This document shows, in pieces, positions 50,914-60,710 of a stretch of DNA of 64,000 nucleotides. Position 1 is the first letter of the stretch. Each line of letters starts with the position of its first letter. Under the pieces are notes generated by a model, which had not been told where the DNA came from, searched no databases, and saw nothing but the letters and a program-made list of their open reading frames with translations. Origin of the DNA: Marinobacterium nitratireducens (lineage in GTDB: Bacteria > Pseudomonadota > Gammaproteobacteria > Pseudomonadales > Balneatricaceae). The translations under genes were made by a program, and so were the position numbers. The DNA lies in contig NZ_BMLT01000002.1 in the NCBI RefSeq assembly GCF_014645375.1, positions 570,982-634,981 of the forward strand, in the 5' to 3' direction.

Positions 50914-52107
50914 TTAGCTATCCTGCGGGTTGCTGTTCCGGGTCTGGACGACGTGCTCGGAGGTGCCCGTCTCCATGGGCTTTACGGTCATGCCGGGTCG
51001 GACTTTCTGGATACCGGCGACGATCACGCGAACGCCGTCCTCGAGACCGGACTCGACCAGCCAGTTGCCGTCGATGGCGCGGCCCAGCTCTACGGTGCGC
51101 TTTTCCACCTTGTTGTCGGCAGTGACGACCAGCACGCTGGCGCCGCCGTTGGGGGTGCGGGTGACACCGGCCTGAGGCACCAGCATGCCTTCGGGGCGCT
51201 TGCCTTCGGTCAGTTGGCCGCGCACGAACATGCCCGGCAGCAGCAGCAGGTCGGGATTGGGCACTTCGGCGCGCAGGTTTACCATGCCGGTGCTTTCGTC
51301 GACGGTGACGTCCGAGAACTGCAGCGTTCCGGGGGCGTCGTAGCGGGTGCCATCCTCGAGCTGCAGGTGAATCCGGGCGCTTTCGCCCGGGCCCGCGACC
51401 AGGCTGCCGTCGGCAAAGGCGCGCTTGAGACGCAGCAGCTCGCTGGTGGACTGACGCATGTCGACGTACAGCGGGTCGAGTTGCTGGATAGTGGTCAGCG
51501 GCGCCGCCTGCTCGGCGGTGACCAGGGCGCCTTCGGTGACGCCGGACTTGCCGATGCGGCCGTCGATCGGTGCCTTGACCTCGGTATAGGCAAGATCGAT
51601 GCGGGCACGCTCCAGTGCGGCCCGGGCCGCGGCGACTTCAGCCTGTGCCTGCTTCCAGGCGGCATGGGCGTCGTCCTGGTCCTGGCGGCTTACCGCCTGT
51701 CGCTTGGCCAGTTCCGTATAACGGTCGGCTTTCAGGCGGGCGCTGCGTTCCGCCGCCTGCGCCTTGGCCAGGGAGGCTTCGGCACTGGCGACCTCAGCCT
51801 TGTAGATGACCGGGTCGATACGGTACAGCACCTGGCCGGTCTTGACGTCCGAGCCTTCCTCGAAGAGGCGCTCAAGAACGATCCCGGTCACCTGGGGCCG
51901 CACTTCGGCAATACGGTGCGCCGCGGTACGCCCGGTGAGCTCGGTTCGCAGGTCAACCGCGCGGCTGTGCACCGTCAGAACATCGACTTCGGGTGCCGGA
52001 GCGGCGTGCCCGGCGGTTGCGGTCGGAGCCGAAGTATCACAGCCGGCGAGCAGCAGGCCGGCCACCAGGGCAGCGGAAAGCGATCTAACGAGTGACGTGT
52101 GCAGCAT
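50914..52107 (-). CDS. RND efflux periplasmic adaptor lipoprotein (AcrA/MexA type)
   Basis: Bridges the inner-membrane pump to an outer-membrane channel. The 397 residues have lipobox VAGLLLAGC, a lipoyl/hairpin region (SAEASLAKAQAAERSARLKADRYTELAKRQAVS) and DLAYTEVKAPIDGRIGKSGVTEG. It is the first gene of the leftward efflux operon and sits 76 bases from the shared operator with tetR. Confidence 0.94.
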   Translation of the reverse strand: MLHTSLVRSLSAALVAGLLLAGCDTSAPTATAGHAAPAPEVDVLTVHSRAVDLRTELTGRTAAHRIAEVRPQVTGIVLERLFEEGSDVKTGQVLYRIDPVIYKAEVASAEASLAKAQAAERSARLKADRYTELAKRQAVSRQDQDDAHAAWKQAQAEVAAARAALERARIDLAYTEVKAPIDGRIGKSGVTEGALVTAEQAAPLTTIQQLDPLYVDMRQSTSELLRLKRAFADGSLVAGPGESARIHLQLEDGTRYDAPGTLQFSDVTVDESTGMVNLRAEVPNPDLLLLPGMFVRGQLTEGKRPEGMLVPQAGVTRTPNGGASVLVVTADNKVEKRTVELGRAIDGNWLVESGLEDGVRVIVAGIQKVRPGMTVKPMETGTSEHVVQTRNSNPQDS

Positions 52108-52169
52108 GGGAAACTCTTTGAAGTTGGCTCTGTGCGATGCGGTCAGTCCCTGACGAGTGAGCCGCTGGA

Positions 52170-52199
52170 ATTCTAGTCTGTTGTCTATCTTACATACAA
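52170..52199 (-). promoter_or_regulatory. Candidate promoter of the efflux operon
   Basis: On the minus strand TTGTAT (52199-52194), an 18-base spacer and TAGAAT (52175-52170). The -35 lies within the operator arm, so a bound TetR regulator would block it. Confidence 0.5.
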
Positions 52200-52222
52200 A
52201 CGCGTATGTATGTAAGATAGAC
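52183..52222. promoter_or_regulatory. Perfect 16-base operator palindrome of the efflux regulator
   Basis: Arms GTCTATCTTACATACA and TGTATGTAAGATAGAC around AACGCGTA. TTACATACA/TGTATGTAA resembles known AcrR-type operators. The position between the divergent efflux operon and tetR gene, overlapping both promoter regions, points to repression of both. Confidence 0.75.
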
Positions 52223-52264
52223 GGGCTTGAACTTTAGAATAATTACAGAAGCCGGAGTTACCCC

Positions 52265-52909
52265 TTGGCCCGTCGTACCAAAGAAGAAGCACTGGAAACC
52301 CGAAACTGCCTGCTGGACACGGCGCTGCACCTGTTCTGTGTCAGGGGAATCGTCAACACCACCCTGACCGATATCGCCAGCGAGGCCGGGCTGACCCGTG
52401 GCGCCGTTTACTGGCACTTCAAGAACAAGGCCGATATCTTCGCGGCGTTGTGGGCGCGCCTGCGGGAGCCGCTGGATGAGCTGGCCACCATCAGCGAAAG
52501 CCCCAGTCAGCCGTACCCGCTGGAACGTTTGCGCGAATTTCTGGTGGCGGTACTGCGTACCATCGTGTTCCAGCCCGAGCACCAGCAGATATTCCGGCTG
52601 CTGATCAAAAGGTCCGAACTGGACGGTGAGTTGCAGGGTATCGGTGAGCAGTTGAAGGAAGCCCATGCGGCGTTTCGCGCCCGGATCGAACGCATCCTCT
52701 CCAATGCTCTCAATCGCGGCCAGCTTCCCGAGGGCTACCCGCTTGAACTTGGGGCCTTTCTGGTTCATTCGGCACTGGATGGCGTCGTGCTCAACTGGCT
52801 CGAGGACGGTCGCAACCGGGATCTGGCGGCCGAGGCGCCGCAAATCGTCGATGCGCTGCTTGTCATGGCACTCCGGGGGCTGTCGACGTCGACATTGCGG
52901 GCGGGGTAG
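52265..52909 (+). CDS. TetR-family efflux repressor (AcrR/TtgR type)
   Basis: A 214-residue regulator with the N-terminal helix-turn-helix MARRTKEEALETRNCLLDTALHLF, TTLTDIASEAGLTRGAVYWHFKNKADIF, typical of AcrR/TtgR. The C-terminal ligand-binding domain is helical. It starts with TTG, seven bases after GGAG. It probably senses pump substrates and releases the operator when bound. Confidence 0.9.
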   Translation: MARRTKEEALETRNCLLDTALHLFCVRGIVNTTLTDIASEAGLTRGAVYWHFKNKADIFAALWARLREPLDELATISESPSQPYPLERLREFLVAVLRTIVFQPEHQQIFRLLIKRSELDGELQGIGEQLKEAHAAFRARIERILSNALNRGQLPEGYPLELGAFLVHSALDGVVLNWLEDGRNRDLAAEAPQIVDALLVMALRGLSTSTLRAG

Positions 52910-53322
52910 GCGGACCGCGCGAACGTGATGCATCGTTGCCGAATCAAAGGGCACGCAGAGTCCAAATGGGACTTGTTCGCAGGTTCCATAATTTATGGCC
53001 GATTATAACCGTGAATTATGTCGCTGATACTGCCGTGCCCGACCGGGAATAAATAAGGTGCTGCTTTAATTGATTGTTCGTTCTATTATTTGCGCATGTT
53101 TTTGATCGAACGCTTAAAATAATGAGTGTATTCATTCACTGTTTTTCTAATTAGCACTTCCGGTTTTTTCATATCATTTCCGTTAATTCCGCTTTTGTAA
53201 TTAACCTTGAATTAATAGGGTTTTATAGCGCTTGTTAGCTCGATATTCAGGGGCTAGTATCGGGTGAAAATCTGCTTTTGATATGGATGTTAAAGCTTGC
53301 GCTTGTGGCATGGAGGAAAGGT
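52910..53322. other. AT-rich upstream region of the adhesin operon
   Basis: Gene-free 413 bases, clearly more AT-rich than its surroundings, with many TTAA and ATAAT stretches (about 53000-53230). It contains the likely promoter at 53232-53260. Such AT-rich zones often attract nucleoid proteins (H-NS/MvaT type) and may regulate the adhesin genes. Confidence 0.5.
53232..53260 (+). promoter_or_regulatory. Candidate promoter of the adhesin operon
   Basis: TTGTTA (53232-53237), 17-base spacer and TAGTAT (53255-53260), 62 bases before the adhesin ATG, which is preceded by GGAGGAAAGGT. Confidence 0.5.
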
Positions 53323-56300
53323 ATGCCCGTGTTAATCAAAGTGTCATCCCACGGTGATCTGTCGAACCAGAAGGAAGTGATTCGAAATGCAGATGTTATC
53401 GAGTTGACCGAAGCGGGCGATATAACGCTCGATATAGCACCCGATCAGATTGCCTCCTTGTCCCGCAGCGAAGATGACCTGATAATCGAATTGCTGACGG
53501 GTGAAACCATCACCTTGGGGAATTTCTTTCTCTACGAATCCGAAAGTCATCTCTATCTGCAGGGTGCCGATTTTGACGGGGAAATATGGCTGGCCGATAT
53601 CGCAGCCGATCCCGTGCCTGGGCCGTTGCCGGTTGCTTTTAACGCCGTTGCCGATACCTTCGAGGAGCTCGATGGCGGTATGTTCCTTGCCGGTGCAATG
53701 GGTGCCGGTCTGGCTGCGCTGGCGGCCAGCGGTGCCAGTGGGGGTGGCGGCTCATCGTCCGGATCCCGCGACGAAACAGCCGAAAACGACGAGCCATCGG
53801 ACGACAGCGACACAGTCGGCGACGGGGAAGTCGATGACGGGGAAGGCTTGGATACGCTGGCGCCGTCGGTTGGGCTGGATCCCGTTGTCACCAACGATGA
53901 AACACCTGCGCTCGGCGGTACCGTCGATGACCCGGATGCCACTGTGGTGGTTACCGTGGACGGCAAGGACTACGAGGCCGTCAACAACGGCGACGGCACC
54001 TGGTCGCTGCCGGACGGGGCCCTGGACCCGCTGCCGGAAGGGGATAACGAAATCAGTGTCACGGCGACGGATGGTGCGGGAAACAGTTCGACCGAGACGG
54101 AAACCGTAACCGTTGACCAGACCGCCCCCGAGGTGACCTTCGACACTGAAGTCACCAACGACGACACGCCGGCGTTGAGCGGTACCGTCGATGACCCGGA
54201 TGCCACCGTGGTGGTTACCGTGGACGGCAAGGACTACGAGGCCGTCAATAACGGGGACGGCACCTGGAGCCTGCCGGACGGCGCCCTGGACCCGTTGGCG
54301 GAAGGGAACAACGATATCACCGTGACAGCGACGGATGCTGTAGGAAACGAAACCGTTGTCACCGGCACCCTGACAGTCGATACCACGGCGCCGGCGGCGC
54401 CGACAATCAATCCGACCGACGGCACTCTGCTGGCCGGCAGCGCCGAGGCGGGCAGCCGCGTCGACATTGACGTCGACGGCGACGGCAGTCCCGACTACAG
54501 CGTTATGGCCGACAGTGCCGGCAACTGGTCCGTCGATCTCGACCCCGACCTCGCGGACGGCACCGAGGTCACGGCCACCGCGACCGATGCCGCGGGCAAT
54601 GAAAGCCCCGAGGCGAGCGCGACCGTCGATATGTCCACGCCCGATATCACCCCCCCGGCGGCCCCGACCATCGGCGGCGCCCTCGATGATGTCGGGACGA
54701 TCACCGGCTCGCTTTCCAGCGGCGACAGTACCGACGACACCACCCCGACGCTGAGCGGCACCGCCGAGGCGAACAGCACCGTCACGATCTTCCAGGACGG
54801 CGGCGAGATCGGCGCAGTTGTCGCCGATGGCAGCGGCAACTGGAGCTATACGCCGGCGGCACTGACCGATGGCAGCTACAGCTTTACGGCCACAGCGACC
54901 GATGCCGCCGGCAATGAAAGTGGCCTCAGTGCCGCCTTCGAGCTGAACGTCGACACCAGCGCCCCCGCGGCGCCGACGATCAATCCGACCGACGGCACCC
55001 TGCTGGCCGGCAGCGCGGAGGCGGGCAGTACCGTCGAGATAGACGTCGACGGCGACGGCAGTCCCGACTACAGCGTCATGGCCGATAGCGCCGGTAACTG
55101 GTCGGTCGACCTCGATCCGGATCTCGCGGACGGCACCGAGGTCACGGCCACGGCAACCGATGCCGCGGGCAATGTCAGCCCCGAGTCGAGCGCGACCGTC
55201 GATATGTCCACGCCCGATATCACCCCCCCGGCGGCCCCGACCATCGGCGGCGCCCTCGATGATGTCGGGACGATCACCGGCTCGCTTTCCAGCGGCGACA
55301 GTACCGACGACACCACCCCGACGCTGAGCGGCACCGCCGAGGCGAACAGCACCGTCACGATCTTCCAGGACGGCAGCGAGATCGGTACCGCCACAGCGGA
55401 CGGCAGCGGGAACTGGAGTTTTACGCCGGCGGCGCTGGCTGATGGTTCCTACAGCTATACGGTCACCGCGACCGATGCCGCGGGTAACGAGAGCGGTACC
55501 AGCCCGGCCTTCGAGCTGACCATCGACACCACGGCGCCGACTACCGGCGACGGCAGCAACAGCATCGCCTTCGACGACGGTGGCGACGAGCTGCTGAGCG
55601 CCACCGAGGCGGGCAGCGTTACCCTGAGCGGTGTCATCGAAGCTGGCGCCACGGTGGACGGCATCAGCATCAGCGACGGTGTCACCACGCTGAACGTCGC
55701 CGCGGGTGACATCAGCGTCGACGGCAGCGGCAACGTCTCGGTCGCCGGGCAGGATCTCTCGGGTCTGGCCAACGGCACCCTGACGGTGACGATGACGGTC
55801 AGCGATGCCGCCGGCAACAGCGGGGATATCACCGATACCACCACCCTCGATACCACCGGTCCCGCCACCGGCGACGGCAGCAACGCCATTGCCTTCGACG
55901 ACGGCGGCGACGAGCTGCTGAGCGCGGCGGAAGCCTCCAGCGTGACGCTGAGCGGCACCGTCGAGTCCGGCGCCACGGTGGACGGCATCGCCATCAGCGA
56001 CGGTGTCACCACCCTCAACGTCGCCGCGGGCGATATCAGCGTCGACGGCAGCGGCAACGTCTCGGTCGCCGGGCAGGATCTCTCAGGTCTGGCCGATGGC
56101 ACCCTGACGGTGACGATGACGGTCAGCGACGCGGCCGGCAACAGCGGGGATATCACCGATACCACGACGCTGGATACCACCGCACCGGCTGCACCGGTTA
56201 TCGATCCCACAGATGGCACAGTCATTACCGGTACGGCCGAAGCCAACAGTACGGTGAATATCGATGTCGGCGACGATGGCAGCATCGATTACACGGTGGT

Positions 56301-58428
56301 GGCCGATGGCAGCGGCAACTGGTCCGTGGATGCCGATCCGGATATCGCTGACGCAACAGTGATTACGGCGACTGCAACCGATGCGGCGGGCAATGTCAGT
56401 CCGGAAGGCAGCGTTACGGTCGATGCCGGCCTTGTCGATGTCACCCCGCCGGCACAGCCTGTGATCAGCCATGCCGGGGATGACGTCGCCCCGCTGACCG
56501 ACGATCTGGCCTCGGGCGACAGCACCAACGACACGACGCCGACCCTGGTGGGTACCGCCGAAGCGGGCAGTACCGTCGAAATTTTCCAGGACGGCGGCAG
56601 CGTCGCGACGGTCACCGCCGACGGCAGCGGAAACTGGAGCTACACCTCAGCGGCGCTGGCCGACGCGACCTACGAGTTCACCGTGACGGCGGAGGATGCC
56701 GCCGGCAACACCAGTGTGCTCAGCGCGCCGTTCGAGCTGACCATCGACACCACGGCGCCGGCGGCGCCGACAATCGTCAGCGCCGCCGACGATGTCGGAG
56801 CCCTGACCGATCCGCTATCCAGCGGTGACAGCACCGACGATACCACCCCGACCCTGACCGGCACCTCCGAAGCGAACAGCACCGTCACGATCTTCCAGGA
56901 CGGTTCCGAGATCGGCACCGCCACGGCCGACGGCAGCGGTGACTGGACCTTCACGCCGGCGATGCTGGCCGACGGCAGCTACAGCTTTACCGCGACGGCG
57001 ACCGACGCGGCGGGTAACGACAGTGCGCTCAGCGCCGCCTTTGCGCTGACGATCGATACCGCAATAGACGCGGATGCCGACGGCAGTACCGTCAGCATCG
57101 ACAGCATCACGGTTGATGACGGCGTGGACAATGCCGACTTCATCACCTCCGATACCAGTCTGCTGATCAACGGCACCCTGGACCTGGACGATGGCACCAG
57201 CCTGAGCGTCGAGTTCGACGGCACCACCTATACAGCCGCCGACAGCGAGCTCAGTGTCGACGGCAGCGGCAACTGGACGCTGGATCTGACGGCATCGCCC
57301 CTGGCCGAGGGTTCCTATAGCGCTACCGCGACGGCAACCGATGCGGCCGGCAATTCGGTGAGCGATTCCAAAAGTGTGGTGGTGCAGGCGAATGCCGCTC
57401 CGGTCGTGACCGCCAGCAGCTCAACCCTGCTCGGGCTTGTGGGTGCCGATGCGCTCGACCTCATCGATCTTAGTACCCAGGCCCTGACCGCCTTCGATCG
57501 GGATGGGAATCTGGAGCAGGTGGAAATTGTTTACAACCCACTGCTGGCGGTACTCAACAACGGCTGGAGCTATTCCGCTGATCTTGCGGACGAGCTGGGT
57601 ATCAGTGTCAATGTCGTCACCAATACCGTCCTTATCACGGGGCTGGTCACCGATTCGACGCTGACGATCACCGCCGCGGGCGGAGGCGTTATCGACAACC
57701 TCGCAATAAACGAGCTGCTGGCCTCGGTAACGCTCGATAGCGCCGTGCTCAATGCCGACCTGCTCGCCGCAATCACCATCACCGCGACCGACAGCGACGG
57801 CCTTAGCGACTCGGCCGGTGCGGGCAGCTTGGCGGACGCCAACGTGCTGGATACCGGGGATGACGCCCTGATAGAGGGCACGCCCGGGAATGGTGATGAA
57901 ACCCTTGATGGCACCTCGGCCAGCGACCGCCTGTACGGCTACGATGGCAACGATACCCTCAACGGCAACGGCGGTGACGACCTGCTGCGTGGGGGGGCCG
58001 GCGACGACGTCCTCAACGGCGACGGCGGGGACGATCTGCTGATTTACGACGGCCTTGGCAGTGACACCTTCAACGGTGGCGACGGCGAAGACGTGCTGCT
58101 GCTGACCGGCGATGGCATTGTACTCGACTTCGTCGATTCAGCCTCCGGCGACTACATCGATCCGACCCGGGTCAACGATATCGAACAGATCTCGCTTGGC
58201 GGCAGCGGTGCCAACGACCTGATACTGGACGAGGATGCCATCGTGGCGCTGACCGACGCCGATGACCTGCTTTACGTGACGGGCGACCAGGGCGACAGCG
58301 TGCAGCTCGACGGCGCGGTACAGACCGGCACCGGTACCACGGCGGGGGGCAATGACTATGTCGAGTACCAGCTCGGTGTCGCCATCGTTCAGGTCGACGA
58401 CGACCTGACCGTGATCGGAGCCGTCTGA
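53323..58428 (+). CDS. Bap/Lap-like RTX adhesin secreted by a type I system
   Basis: A 1701-residue surface protein. The N-terminal ~95 residues are a BapA-prefix-like domain (VLIKVSSHGDLSNQKEV, ITLGNFFLYESESHLYLQGADFDGEIW). Next comes a hydrophobic Ala/Gly stretch (about 125-140, GAMGAGLAALAASGASGGGG), then many Ig-like repeats (about 185-1430) with PTDGTLLAGSAEAGS and SGNWSxxxxxLADGT-type motifs. RTX calcium-binding repeats (about 1535-1575, GNGGDDLLRGGAGDDVLNG) and a C-terminal uncleaved secretion signal follow. Units of 88, 108 and 191 residues recur, the 191-residue one with a perfect ~180-base DNA match. The start follows GGAGGAAAGGT. Type I secretion genes are directly downstream. No TAAG-type LapG cleavage site was seen near the N-terminus. 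Confidence 0.92.
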   Translation: MPVLIKVSSHGDLSNQKEVIRNADVIELTEAGDITLDIAPDQIASLSRSEDDLIIELLTGETITLGNFFLYESESHLYLQGADFDGEIWLADIAADPVPGPLPVAFNAVADTFEELDGGMFLAGAMGAGLAALAASGASGGGGSSSGSRDETAENDEPSDDSDTVGDGEVDDGEGLDTLAPSVGLDPVVTNDETPALGGTVDDPDATVVVTVDGKDYEAVNNGDGTWSLPDGALDPLPEGDNEISVTATDGAGNSSTETETVTVDQTAPEVTFDTEVTNDDTPALSGTVDDPDATVVVTVDGKDYEAVNNGDGTWSLPDGALDPLAEGNNDITVTATDAVGNETVVTGTLTVDTTAPAAPTINPTDGTLLAGSAEAGSRVDIDVDGDGSPDYSVMADSAGNWSVDLDPDLADGTEVTATATDAAGNESPEASATVDMSTPDITPPAAPTIGGALDDVGTITGSLSSGDSTDDTTPTLSGTAEANSTVTIFQDGGEIGAVVADGSGNWSYTPAALTDGSYSFTATATDAAGNESGLSAAFELNVDTSAPAAPTINPTDGTLLAGSAEAGSTVEIDVDGDGSPDYSVMADSAGNWSVDLDPDLADGTEVTATATDAAGNVSPESSATVDMSTPDITPPAAPTIGGALDDVGTITGSLSSGDSTDDTTPTLSGTAEANSTVTIFQDGSEIGTATADGSGNWSFTPAALADGSYSYTVTATDAAGNESGTSPAFELTIDTTAPTTGDGSNSIAFDDGGDELLSATEAGSVTLSGVIEAGATVDGISISDGVTTLNVAAGDISVDGSGNVSVAGQDLSGLANGTLTVTMTVSDAAGNSGDITDTTTLDTTGPATGDGSNAIAFDDGGDELLSAAEASSVTLSGTVESGATVDGIAISDGVTTLNVAAGDISVDGSGNVSVAGQDLSGLADGTLTVTMTVSDAAGNSGDITDTTTLDTTAPAAPVIDPTDGTVITGTAEANSTVNIDVGDDGSIDYTVVADGSGNWSVDADPDIADATVITATATDAAGNVSPEGSVTVDAGLVDVTPPAQPVISHAGDDVAPLTDDLASGDSTNDTTPTLVGTAEAGSTVEIFQDGGSVATVTADGSGNWSYTSAALADATYEFTVTAEDAAGNTSVLSAPFELTIDTTAPAAPTIVSAADDVGALTDPLSSGDSTDDTTPTLTGTSEANSTVTIFQDGSEIGTATADGSGDWTFTPAMLADGSYSFTATATDAAGNDSALSAAFALTIDTAIDADADGSTVSIDSITVDDGVDNADFITSDTSLLINGTLDLDDGTSLSVEFDGTTYTAADSELSVDGSGNWTLDLTASPLAEGSYSATATATDAAGNSVSDSKSVVVQANAAPVVTASSSTLLGLVGADALDLIDLSTQALTAFDRDGNLEQVEIVYNPLLAVLNNGWSYSADLADELGISVNVVTNTVLITGLVTDSTLTITAAGGGVIDNLAINELLASVTLDSAVLNADLLAAITITATDSDGLSDSAGAGSLADANVLDTGDDALIEGTPGNGDETLDGTSASDRLYGYDGNDTLNGNGGDDLLRGGAGDDVLNGDGGDDLLIYDGLGSDTFNGGDGEDVLLLTGDGIVLDFVDSASGDYIDPTRVNDIEQISLGGSGANDLILDEDAIVALTDADDLLYVTGDQGDSVQLDGAVQTGTGTTAGGNDYVEYQLGVAIVQVDDDLTVIGAV

Positions 58429-58437
58429 CGGAGCGGG

Positions 58438-58461
58438 AACGGGGCCGGGACCGGCCCCGTT
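58438..58461 (+). terminator. Strong hairpin between the adhesin and its secretion genes
   Basis: AACGGGGCCGG and CCGGCCCCGTT form a perfect 11-pair stem around GA, starting 9 bases after the stop. No U-tract follows, so it probably protects or partly terminates the adhesin message and may set unequal expression of adhesin and exporter. Confidence 0.55.
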
Positions 58462-58526
58462 GTGGAGCTCGCTGCCTGAGCACGAGCGTTGCCGGTGTAT
58501 TGTTCGTCCAGGGAGCATGAGCGCCT

Positions 58527-60710
58527 ATGGAAGCCAGATTCAGTCCTTCGCTAAGGCCTATCGAGCCGGTCGCCGGGCAGGCCGGTGGCGATGACCCTCT
58601 GCTTGCCGCCGTCCGTTGCCTGCTGGCGCGGTACGATCTTCACCTCGACGAGGCGCGGCTCCGTTATGGCGCCGCGCTGGAACAGGGCCCTGTGCGCTGG
58701 GAGCAGCTGCCCGGGCTGCTGGCGCATCATCGGGTTGCTGCCCGCTTGCTTGACGCCGAGCCCGGGCAGCTCGGCGAGACGCTGTTGCCCTGCCTGATCG
58801 ATACCCATGACGGCCAGCCGCTGGTGCTGCTGGCCATCGACGGGCAGGAAAGCAGGTTGCTGAGCCCCGTGACCGGCGGTGAGCTGCGGATGCCGCTGGA
58901 GCAGCTGCGGTCGTTGCAGCGCGGGCGGGTGCTGGTGGCTCATCCTGCCGGTCAGGACGACTGGCGCGCAGCCGGTTATGCCCGCGCGGCCTCTGGGCAC
59001 TGGTTTCGTGATCTGGTGGGGAGGCAGTGGCGTCGCTTCGCCGAGGTGGCGCTGGCGTCCTTGCTGGCGGCGCTGCTGGCGGTGGCATCGGCGCTGTTCG
59101 TGATGCAGGTCTATGACCGGGTGCTGCCGACCCGGGCCGACGGCACGCTCTGGGCGCTGGCGCTGGGGGTATTCATCGCCATCGGGCTTGAGTTCCTGTT
59201 GCGCGCTTTGCGCTCGGTCGTAATCGAGCAGGGTGGCAAGCGGCTGGATCTTGCGCTGTCCCGCAGTCTGTTTCAGCAGGCTATCAGTCTTCGGCTCGCT
59301 TCGCGGCCCGGCTCCACGGGAGCCTTCGCCAGCCAGATGCGCGACTTCGAAATCGTGCGTGAGTTCTTTACCGCCAGTACCCTGGGCGCCTGCGGCGACC
59401 TTCCCTTCAGTCTGCTGTTTCTGTGTCTGATCGCCTTTATCGGCGGCCCCGTGGCGCTGGTGCCACTGGCGGCGATTGTGCTGATCGTGCTGCCGAGCCT
59501 GCTGTGCCAGCCGCTGATTGCTCGTCTGGCGCGCGAGGGTATGCGTGAGGCGGCGGTGCGCAACGCCCTGTTGCTGGAGTCGGTGGACCATCTGGAAACG
59601 TTGAAAACCAACCGCGGCGAGGGCCGGGCACTGGCGACCTGGCAGCGGCTCAGCGCATCGCAAAGCGCCCGGGGACTGAGATCACGCAATCTCAATGCCT
59701 GGATCGCGAGCTGGACGACGGCGGCGATGCAGCTGGCCTATGTCGCCAGCGTTATTGCCGGGGTATACCTGGTGTTCGCCGGTGAACTGACCGCTGGCGC
59801 GCTGATCGCCTGTTCGCTGCTGACATCGAGGGCGCTGGCGCCTTTTGCGCAGGTCTCGCAGCTGCTGGCGCGCTGGCAGCAGGTGAGGGTTGCGTTCGAG
59901 GGGCTGGACGAGCTGATGCAGCGTCCCGTCGAGCGCCCCGAGGGGCGGCGCTTCGCGCGTCTGGCAAGTGTCGACGGCCACTATCGGCTGGAGTCGGTCT
60001 GCTGGCGATACGATGCGCAATCCGTGCCGGTGCTGGCGCTGGACCGGCTGGAAATCAGGCCGGGACAACGCTGGGTACTGCTGGGCGGCAACGGCTCGGG
60101 CAAGTCGACGCTGCTGCGGTTGCTGGCCGGGCTGTTCGATCCGGCATCGGGCAGCCTGCGGCTGGACGATCGCGAGCTGGCTCAGGTGGATCCGGTCGAC
60201 CGGCGTCGGCATATCGGCTACATGCCGCAGGATATCGCGCTCTTCCAGGGCACGCTTCGCGACAACCTGTTGCTCGGTGGTGGCGATAGCGGTGACGACC
60301 GTCTGGTCGCGGCGCTGGACATGGCCGGGCTCGGCGATTTCGTGCGCCGCCATCCGCTGGGGCTGGATCTGCCCATCGCCGGCAACCAGAGCCTGTCGGG
60401 CGGGCAGCGGCAGTCCGTCGGTCTGGCGCGCCTGATCTTGCAGGACCCGCCGGTGGTGCTGATGGATGAACCCACCGCGGCGCTGGATCAGAACACCGAA
60501 AACCGGGTGATACGCACTCTGGAGCCCTGGCTTGAGGGCAGGACCCTGGTACTGGCGACCCACAAGCGGGCGTTGTTGGCCTGGGCGGAGTACGCTCTGG
60601 TGCTGCAGCAGGGGCAGCGGGCCCTGGATGGCCCCTTGCAGGAGGTGCTGAGCGCAACGGCCAGCGCCGCCCGTCGTGACGGTGCGCGGCAGGAGGCGAC
60701 CACCGCATGA
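58527..60710 (+). CDS. Type I secretion ABC transporter/ATPase (HlyB/LapB type)
   Basis: A 727-residue inner-membrane exporter. The N-terminal ~125 residues are a degenerate C39-peptidase-like domain with no obvious catalytic cysteine, used by such exporters to hold the RTX substrate. Then come about six membrane helices and the ATPase domain: Walker A GGNGSGKSTLL (about 519-529), signature LSGGQRQS (about 623) and LMDEPTAALD. It overlaps the HlyD gene by four bases. An ATG at 58517 is out of frame. Confidence 0.93.
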   Translation: MEARFSPSLRPIEPVAGQAGGDDPLLAAVRCLLARYDLHLDEARLRYGAALEQGPVRWEQLPGLLAHHRVAARLLDAEPGQLGETLLPCLIDTHDGQPLVLLAIDGQESRLLSPVTGGELRMPLEQLRSLQRGRVLVAHPAGQDDWRAAGYARAASGHWFRDLVGRQWRRFAEVALASLLAALLAVASALFVMQVYDRVLPTRADGTLWALALGVFIAIGLEFLLRALRSVVIEQGGKRLDLALSRSLFQQAISLRLASRPGSTGAFASQMRDFEIVREFFTASTLGACGDLPFSLLFLCLIAFIGGPVALVPLAAIVLIVLPSLLCQPLIARLAREGMREAAVRNALLLESVDHLETLKTNRGEGRALATWQRLSASQSARGLRSRNLNAWIASWTTAAMQLAYVASVIAGVYLVFAGELTAGALIACSLLTSRALAPFAQVSQLLARWQQVRVAFEGLDELMQRPVERPEGRRFARLASVDGHYRLESVCWRYDAQSVPVLALDRLEIRPGQRWVLLGGNGSGKSTLLRLLAGLFDPASGSLRLDDRELAQVDPVDRRRHIGYMPQDIALFQGTLRDNLLLGGGDSGDDRLVAALDMAGLGDFVRRHPLGLDLPIAGNQSLSGGQRQSVGLARLILQDPPVVLMDEPTAALDQNTENRVIRTLEPWLEGRTLVLATHKRALLAWAEYALVLQQGQRALDGPLQEVLSATASAARRDGARQEATTA

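Noticed and set aside
46756-52095. A 1779-residue open frame antisense to regB and the efflux operon
   Set aside because: The minus strand there encodes complete RND pump and adaptor proteins; this frame is a GC-content shadow.
53900-57400. Possible CRISPR-like or satellite array from regular repeats
   Set aside because: Repeats are in frame, code for Ig-like domains and have no spacer/repeat pattern.
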